A DNA stretch of 64,000 nucleotides from Quercus robur (Eukaryota > Streptophyta > Magnoliopsida > Fagales > Fagaceae), in NCBI RefSeq assembly GCF_932294415.1, contig NC_065536.1, forward strand, positions 1,860,001 to 1,924,000, written 5' to 3'. This document shows positions 59,117-64,000 of the stretch, piece after piece. The translations under genes were made by a program, and so were the position numbers. Below the pieces are notes generated by a model. The model was not told where the DNA came from, did no database searches, and saw only the letters and a list, made by a program, of their open reading frames with translations. How positions within the stretch are numbered: the stretch's first letter is position 1; every line of letters begins with the position of its first letter.

Positions 59117-61930
59117 AAAACATTCCCAGGCCATAAAGGGATGGAAATAAAAGTAGTTGGGCATGGATTGGAAAGCAAATGCAATAGCATCAAAAGAAAA
59201 AAAGAAGAATATAAAATTACCTATAGGTGAATCAGAATTGAACTGCATAGAGCAAACAATAGAAATATGGCTTCATTGCCTTCTTCTTCTTCTTTTTTCC
59301 TTGCTCATATTGGTGACTAATTCAGGTATTTCCATTTTTGAATGTCATTCCAAATTGGGCGACTAGCAATGGTAAAAAGAAAAGCAAGAATTTATCATCT
59401 CATCCCCTCCATTCCTGGTGGTAACATTGCACTCTTCCCCCTCTTCCATGACATGAAACTCTTCAATCACTAAGACATGAAATCCGCACACTTTTGCATT
59501 CATCAAACTCCTAAATGTATAACACTAAACCATGAAAATTAGCAAACAAATTTCAAACCTAAAACATAAGGCCAGAAATTATGAGTTGAAAACTAGTCAA
59601 TTACCAAACTCACCTTTCATCTACCTCCATATAATATTGATTGCACATGATATGTTCCATGATGCACATCCTTGCTTCCATTATGAAATGATAGAGGACT
59701 TGCTTCTGTGGCCCTTTCTCAAATGAGCATCCATGCTTGAAAATTTGATTCATGACAAATGTGCATCCCTAGATATTTGAATAAGATGTTTGGTTCAAAT
59801 GAGGCAAAAAAGAATTAAATATTTAGCATGAGACTATCAAAGATGGACAAAATAATAAGAAAAAACAGACAGATGATTAAGAAGAAAATATTGATATACC
59901 TTACAGTAGAGGAGTAAATGATCAAATTAACAAAGCCAAGGTATATGTAGTTTCTTCTTCTTTCCTACTAGTAACGGGCCTCCTGTACTTCACACTTTTT
60001 CATGTAATGAAATACTTCAGACTCTAAACTAAGAAATAAGCATATGATATTTCTTTATAACTTGATAAATAGCAATTACCTAACCCTATAACTTTCGAAC
60101 TTGATAATTAACAAATTTATTTCAAAGCCTTGAGGCCCCCCCTCTCTCTTCTTGAGACTAGTGTTACATAGATTTCATTTCATGTGTCTAACTTAGATTG
60201 ACTACAAAAGAAAGCCAATATGTCAAGTTAAAATTTTAGTAACATTCATTCAGGTATTATTTTTTTTTTCTTTTCTCTTCAAATAGAGAATATTCCACCC
60301 ATTCACCCATTCTAGTTAAGCTGCATATAGTAGGCATACCAGATTGAATCATTCATGTTAGTGTCTTTGTGAGTTTGGCCAAAATCTTAAATTTAATCTA
60401 CCAAAGTTTTTATTATTATCTTTTTGAGGGAATTTGTGAGAAATGAGTAGGATAATTAAATTGTAATTTTGGTTAAATAAAAGAAGAAGATGAAGAAGAA
60501 GGTGTTACCCATGACTAGATCAGAATTGCAATGCCGAATCAAGCCGTAGCTGAACTTTGCTAACACATGCACAATCGCAAATAATTTTTCACCATCATCA
60601 TCCAAAAATCTGAACTTGTAGCTAAATTTATGAACACTGAAAAGGGGGAATTTCTTGTCTTTTATACCCAAAAAAAAAAAATCTATAAATCAATATCATA
60701 ATATTTTGCTTGAAATTTATTTCTTACTTGTAAAATTGAATAAACTCACAACAACAATGTTTGTGAAGAGACCAGCACCTTTCAACCATTGACACATTGG
60801 GGAACTAGAAAACTACAACCTGAATATGCATTGCATACGATCAACAAATAATATCAAACAAATAGTACCACATCAGCACTTCCAAATGAGCATTTAACAA
60901 GCAAAGGATCATATCAAAAAAAAAAAAAAAAACATGCAGAGGAAATTAACTAGCACCATGAAAATGATCATGCCACTATCTTGATTATCAATTCTATTCA
61001 AATTATAACAAATATTTTGAACTTTTCTAGACTCAAATCCATGGATAGTGGGCCAAAAACTAGAGCTTGAAGCTTACTAGTGGAAAACATAAATTGGTAT
61101 TTAGTATGACACAAGACAGTACTACTTCAAAATTTACATGAGCTAAGAATTAAGAATTACATAAGTACATGTTTCAAATTGAAGGAAATTAGTGAGAGCA
61201 AATGAGCATGATTTGTTGTTGTGATCATTTTTTATTAGTCTAAACAATTTTAGATATATCACAAGATAACTGAATATAAGCAACCACATGCTTTGCTAGT
61301 AATGTGAATATGGCAAAATACAAAGCTGTTTGAAAATGAGCATTTTTAAAAATAGCGTTTTTAAAATGTGCATTTGGAAAACACAATTTTAAAAATTATA
61401 TTAGAACGTTTGGTAAAATTTGTGTATAGTATTAGGGTCTATTTGAGATCTGCTTATTTTGCTGAAAATGAAAATTTTTGTTGAAAGTATTGTAGATAAA
61501 GGTAAAAGTTAGTTAAAATAGTATAGTGGGACCCATCAAAAAGTGCAGTAGGGCCATGAATAGTAGCAAAAATAAGCTGAATAGTAAAATATATTGGCAA
61601 AAATAATTTTTGCCAAATTCGCTTAGTCTAAAACTGTTGTTTTGGTGCAAATTACCAAAAAGGACTGGAAAAGACTTAATTCTGATGATATTATTCTATC
61701 ATATTTGAAGTACCTCATGAAAATAATAATAATAATAATAATATTCACTTCCCCTCTAGCCTTTTCTTTAAATAAAAAAAGTATTATTATCAAAAGAAAA
61801 AACTAAATTAAAATAACCCCAATTACTTTCTCTTTCCCCAAAGCTAATATCAATCACAAATAATGAAAGTGAAAAAGAGATAGCAGAGAGAGAGAGAAAC
61901 TAGAGATTTCCTTCATACAGACAGCTTGTT
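59117..61930. other. Copy 2 flank and unique region, no clear gene
   Basis: 59117-59990 matches 41940-42830 of copy 1. Beyond that, 60000-61930 has no copy 1 counterpart visible. A minus-strand open piece at 60500-60665 (FSVHKFSYKFRFLDDDGEKLF) ends at CATGG|GTAACACC, a possible donor, and might be another exon; it is not recognised. 61434-61640 resembles a MITE (CTGCTTATTTTGCTGAAAAT). Confidence 0.45.
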
Positions 61931-61939
61931 ATTGTAAAC

Positions 61940-62116
61940 ATGGAAAAAAGAGCAAGGGGACGTACATGTTGTTCTTGTGAGTGGTGCTCTCTTATTTCCA
62001 TTTTCAATATTGCAATGATTGAGCTCTTTTTTGTCGTGTCAACATTCTCCATTGCCGATCCAGCATTCGCGAGAGACCTTCAGCTACATGTAGCCGCTGG
62101 AAAATCAGGGAGGTGA
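61940..62116 (+). CDS. Short ORF or first exon, secreted/membrane-type N-terminus, unknown
   Basis: An ATG at 61940 opens 58 codons. A basic, Cys-rich start (RARGRTCCSC) is followed by a hydrophobic stretch of about 20 residues (SIFNIAMIELFFVVSTFSI) and ADPAFARDL, where a signal peptidase could cut. A purine-rich leader (61860-61939) precedes it. The end overlaps GGGAG|GTGAGGTT, a good splice donor, so it may be the first exon of a broken gene. The flanking A/T-rich repeats suggest it was carried in by a transposon. I do not recognise the product. Confidence 0.35.
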   Translation: MEKRARGRTCCSCEWCSLISIFNIAMIELFFVVSTFSIADPAFARDLQLHVAAGKSGR

Positions 62117-62781
62117 GGTTATTTGCTGGCCGGTGATTTTGTCATTTAGCAAATGCGTGAGGGTATATCAAGTATTCAAGCCTTAAAAAGTATTATGAGA
62201 TTGTGTTTTAAGTGCCATTTTCAAAAAGTTGGCTGGAACTCTAGTTTCAAAACGTGATATTTTGCGTTTGAAAGAATGTAATTTCTAGTGAAATCACAGT
62301 ACCAAATGCACACGTATTTGCGTTTTTAATAAAAACACACGTTAAGGCTTTTAAAATAGCCTATCCAAATGGGCTCTAATTCAAACTACTTAGAATCAAA
62401 TGACAGTTATTAAATTTTTTATCTGTGGGACTGGTTGGCAGTCAATTAGAATATTAATAGATATATTTAGCAAAATAAAAGAAGATGCGCAAGATGGGAG
62501 ATCACGGGAACCATTTTAATTCAAGAAAATGAGGAAAACCGTAAATGAAATAGAAAGAGGTAGACATTGGAGCTGTTTTCTATCAATACATATGCAAATG
62601 AATGAGATTTTTAAAGATATTCATTTGGATATTTATTAAGCAATTTTAGATGAATCACAAAATAACCCAATCTAAACAATAAATCGCCTAATTCAAATGA
62701 CTGAGAACCAGATAAATTCATCAACTAGCGTTTTTTTTTTTTTTCCCAGTGGGAAATTTTGGGAGAAAAATAACATTTTTA
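62117..62781. other. 3' flank of the NB-LRR gene
   Basis: 62585-62781 matches 42832-42961 and 44615-44700 of copy 1 and includes the unoccupied target TAAATTCAT (62713-62721) of the Mutator-like element. The preceding part holds hAT-MITE-like sequence (about 62200-62390). No gene is seen. Confidence 0.55.
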
Positions 62782-64000
62782 TTAATTTAATATTGATATA
62801 TTGCAAAATAAAATAAGAAGACCAAGGAGAAGAAGAAGAAGCGTCAGAAAAGAAGTTACCCCATATAATGGATCAAAGTTGATGTTAGGGATGTGGGAAA
62901 TCTTGGGCCATTCCTCTCCTGTCCCTCTTTTGCACCATTCCTCCAAAATTTGACAATGATAGATCTCCAAATGCTGTAATGGAGTTGTACAAAGGAAGTT
63001 CGGCAGGGACTTTAACTTTGGGCAATTTTCAATACTCAAATGTTGAAGACGTGGCATTATAACAAATCTTCTAGTACAGTCTTCTTCTTCTTCTCCTCCA
63101 TTCTCATTCCATTCTTCCCACTCTCTTAATTTGTAAAATTTGAGAGTTATCAAATTTGGGAATAGCGTTATTGATATATCGTCTTTCTCCTTTTCGGATT
63201 CTTCTATTCCCATAAATTCAACCCCTAACTTTTTCAATCTATTAATCATCCTTATTGTCAATGATGTGAGGGCCGGAAGTTTCCCCAAAGGAGGCAAATG
63301 CTCTATAAGTAAACCCTCAAAATAAAGTTTTTTCAAATTGGTCAAGGACACCATCCAAGGAGACAATGTCGGTCCCTTGTAGTAAAGAATGCTTAAATCT
63401 TCCAAGTTAGGAGGTGGCTCTAAGGCATTCAAAACTAATGCATCCATCCCCCTTGTTATTTCCTTAGGATCCCATTCATCTAGGTGAAACCATAGCTTCA
63501 AAGTACGAACGTTTATCTTCTTCTTTAGTTGTGCATTCATGGCCTCACATTGATCTACCTCCTTCCCCAACCCATTTATTTGAAGAGTCCCTTGAAGATG
63601 GTTCAAATTTCTTAATTCTCCCAATTTACATCTTTCACTATCATCCTCACCATTTACGTTGAAATGGTTTAATGTTCTAAGAGAAGTCAATCTCCCAAAC
63701 CCTCTTGGAAAATTTATATTTGGATACCTAGCAATGTTGCAATCCAACTTAAAATGTCTTAGGTTAATTAATTTATCCATCCCCTGTGGCAATTTTTGGA
63801 ACCCACCAACTAAATCAATATGCAAAATTTGTAAATTACAAAGATTACAAATGGTTTCAGGCAATGCATCTCCACAATAATTGACTAAATAGAGATACCT
63901 CAAATGTATGAAATTTCCCACTGCATTTGGAAGTTCCCTTAACATACTAGGATATTCATAACACAAAGTTAATACCCGTAAACATCTAAAATGTTGGGAT
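62782..64000 (-). CDS. NB-LRR disease resistance protein (RGA type), C-terminal LRR part, truncated by window edge
   Basis: These proteins are intracellular immune receptors; the LRR region recognises effectors or guards. The frame runs in from the window edge without a start: the first Met at 63966 is internal. LRR units are clear: LRELPNAVGNFIHLRYLYL, LPETICNLCNLQILHI, LPQGMDKLINLRHFKL, then the RGA-type FGRLTSLRTLNHFNV and GELRNLNHLQGTLQINGLG, and a last MPRLQHLSIENCPKLKSLPN. The NB-ARC and coiled-coil parts lie beyond 64000. A splice donor GG|GTAACTTC at 62859-62858, also kept in copy 1, suggests the exon ends at 62860 in phase 0. The hydrophobic tail read on to 62782 would then be intron, not protein. 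Confidence 0.88.
   Translation of the reverse strand, partial: SQHFRCLRVLTLCYEYPSMLRELPNAVGNFIHLRYLYLVNYCGDALPETICNLCNLQILHIDLVGGFQKLPQGMDKLINLRHFKLDCNIARYPNINFPRGFGRLTSLRTLNHFNVNGEDDSERCKLGELRNLNHLQGTLQINGLGKEVDQCEAMNAQLKKKINVRTLKLWFHLDEWDPKEITRGMDALVLNALEPPPNLEDLSILYYKGPTLSPWMVSLTNLKKLYFEGLLIEHLPPLGKLPALTSLTIRMINRLKKLGVEFMGIEESEKEKDDISITLFPNLITLKFYKLREWEEWNENGGEEEEDCTRRFVIMPRLQHLSIENCPKLKSLPNFLCTTPLQHLEIYHCQILEEWCKRGTGEEWPKISHIPNINFDPLYGVTSFLTLLLLLLGLLILFCNISILN

Larger units (their letters stand above)
48790..64000 (-). repeat. Paralogous block, copy 2 (NB-LRR gene end and downstream flank)
   Basis: Counterpart of 31990-45140. It carries a Copia element (49431-54687), a solo LTR (58041-59061) and the NB-LRR 3' part (62782-64000). 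It lacks the hAT and Mutator-like elements of copy 1. Confidence 0.8.

Noticed and set aside
62782-62860. C-terminal transmembrane segment on the NB-LRR protein
   Set aside because: The Leu-rich tail starts exactly at a splice donor shared with copy 1, so it is most likely intron read-through.

Overview
The window is nuclear DNA from a dicot plant. It is AT-rich, its genes are interrupted by introns, and it is crowded with plant transposable elements: Helitron, LINE, Copia, CACTA, hAT, Mutator-like, Stowaway and SINE. The gene content (a trehalose-phosphate phosphatase, a UGT87-like glycosyltransferase and RGA-type NB-LRR resistance gene ends) and the element mix would suit a woody dicot such as a member of the oak family. 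That placement is an impression; no marker in the sequence proves it.

Layout. 328-11841 is a Helitron on the minus strand with textbook ends. It encloses a decayed LINE (3922 to about 11600), which is itself split by a 2.17 kb solo LTR (6305-8476), and it also holds a 505 bp foldback and a possible captured exon. 11842-13780 is intergenic with one clean SINE. 13783-19840 is the one gene that looks intact and complete: a trehalose-6-phosphate phosphatase in nine coding exons plus a leader exon, with a Mutator-type MITE just inside its first coding intron. 21048-22102 is a hAT element, 22759-23021 a Stowaway MITE. 24882-25376 is a frameshifted first exon of a UGT87-like glucosyltransferase with no second exon. 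26663-30511 is a non-autonomous CACTA element.

From about 31990 to the end lies a resistance-gene cluster remnant on the minus strand. Two diverged copies of the same block (about 31990-45140 and 48790-64000) each hold the 3' end of an RGA-type NB-LRR gene plus a long downstream flank. Copy 1 keeps only the last ~118 residues of the LRR; copy 2 runs off the window edge. Both keep a splice donor near the end of the coding region, so the conserved blocks downstream may be 3' exons. Each copy has taken up its own insertions. Copy 1 has a decayed 4 kb hAT, a GC-rich hAT-like element and a Mutator-like element carrying a nested SINE. Copy 2 has a Copia element and a 1 kb solo LTR. Because the copies are paralogous, several insertions can be checked against an unoccupied site in the same window.

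Working together: only the phosphatase is a complete functional gene on this evidence. It removes phosphate from trehalose-6-phosphate, a plant sugar-status signal. The NB-LRR at the right edge would be an intracellular immune receptor if its missing 5' part is intact. Almost everything else is transposons, most of them broken by stop codons, and insertion order can be read from the nesting and target-site duplications.
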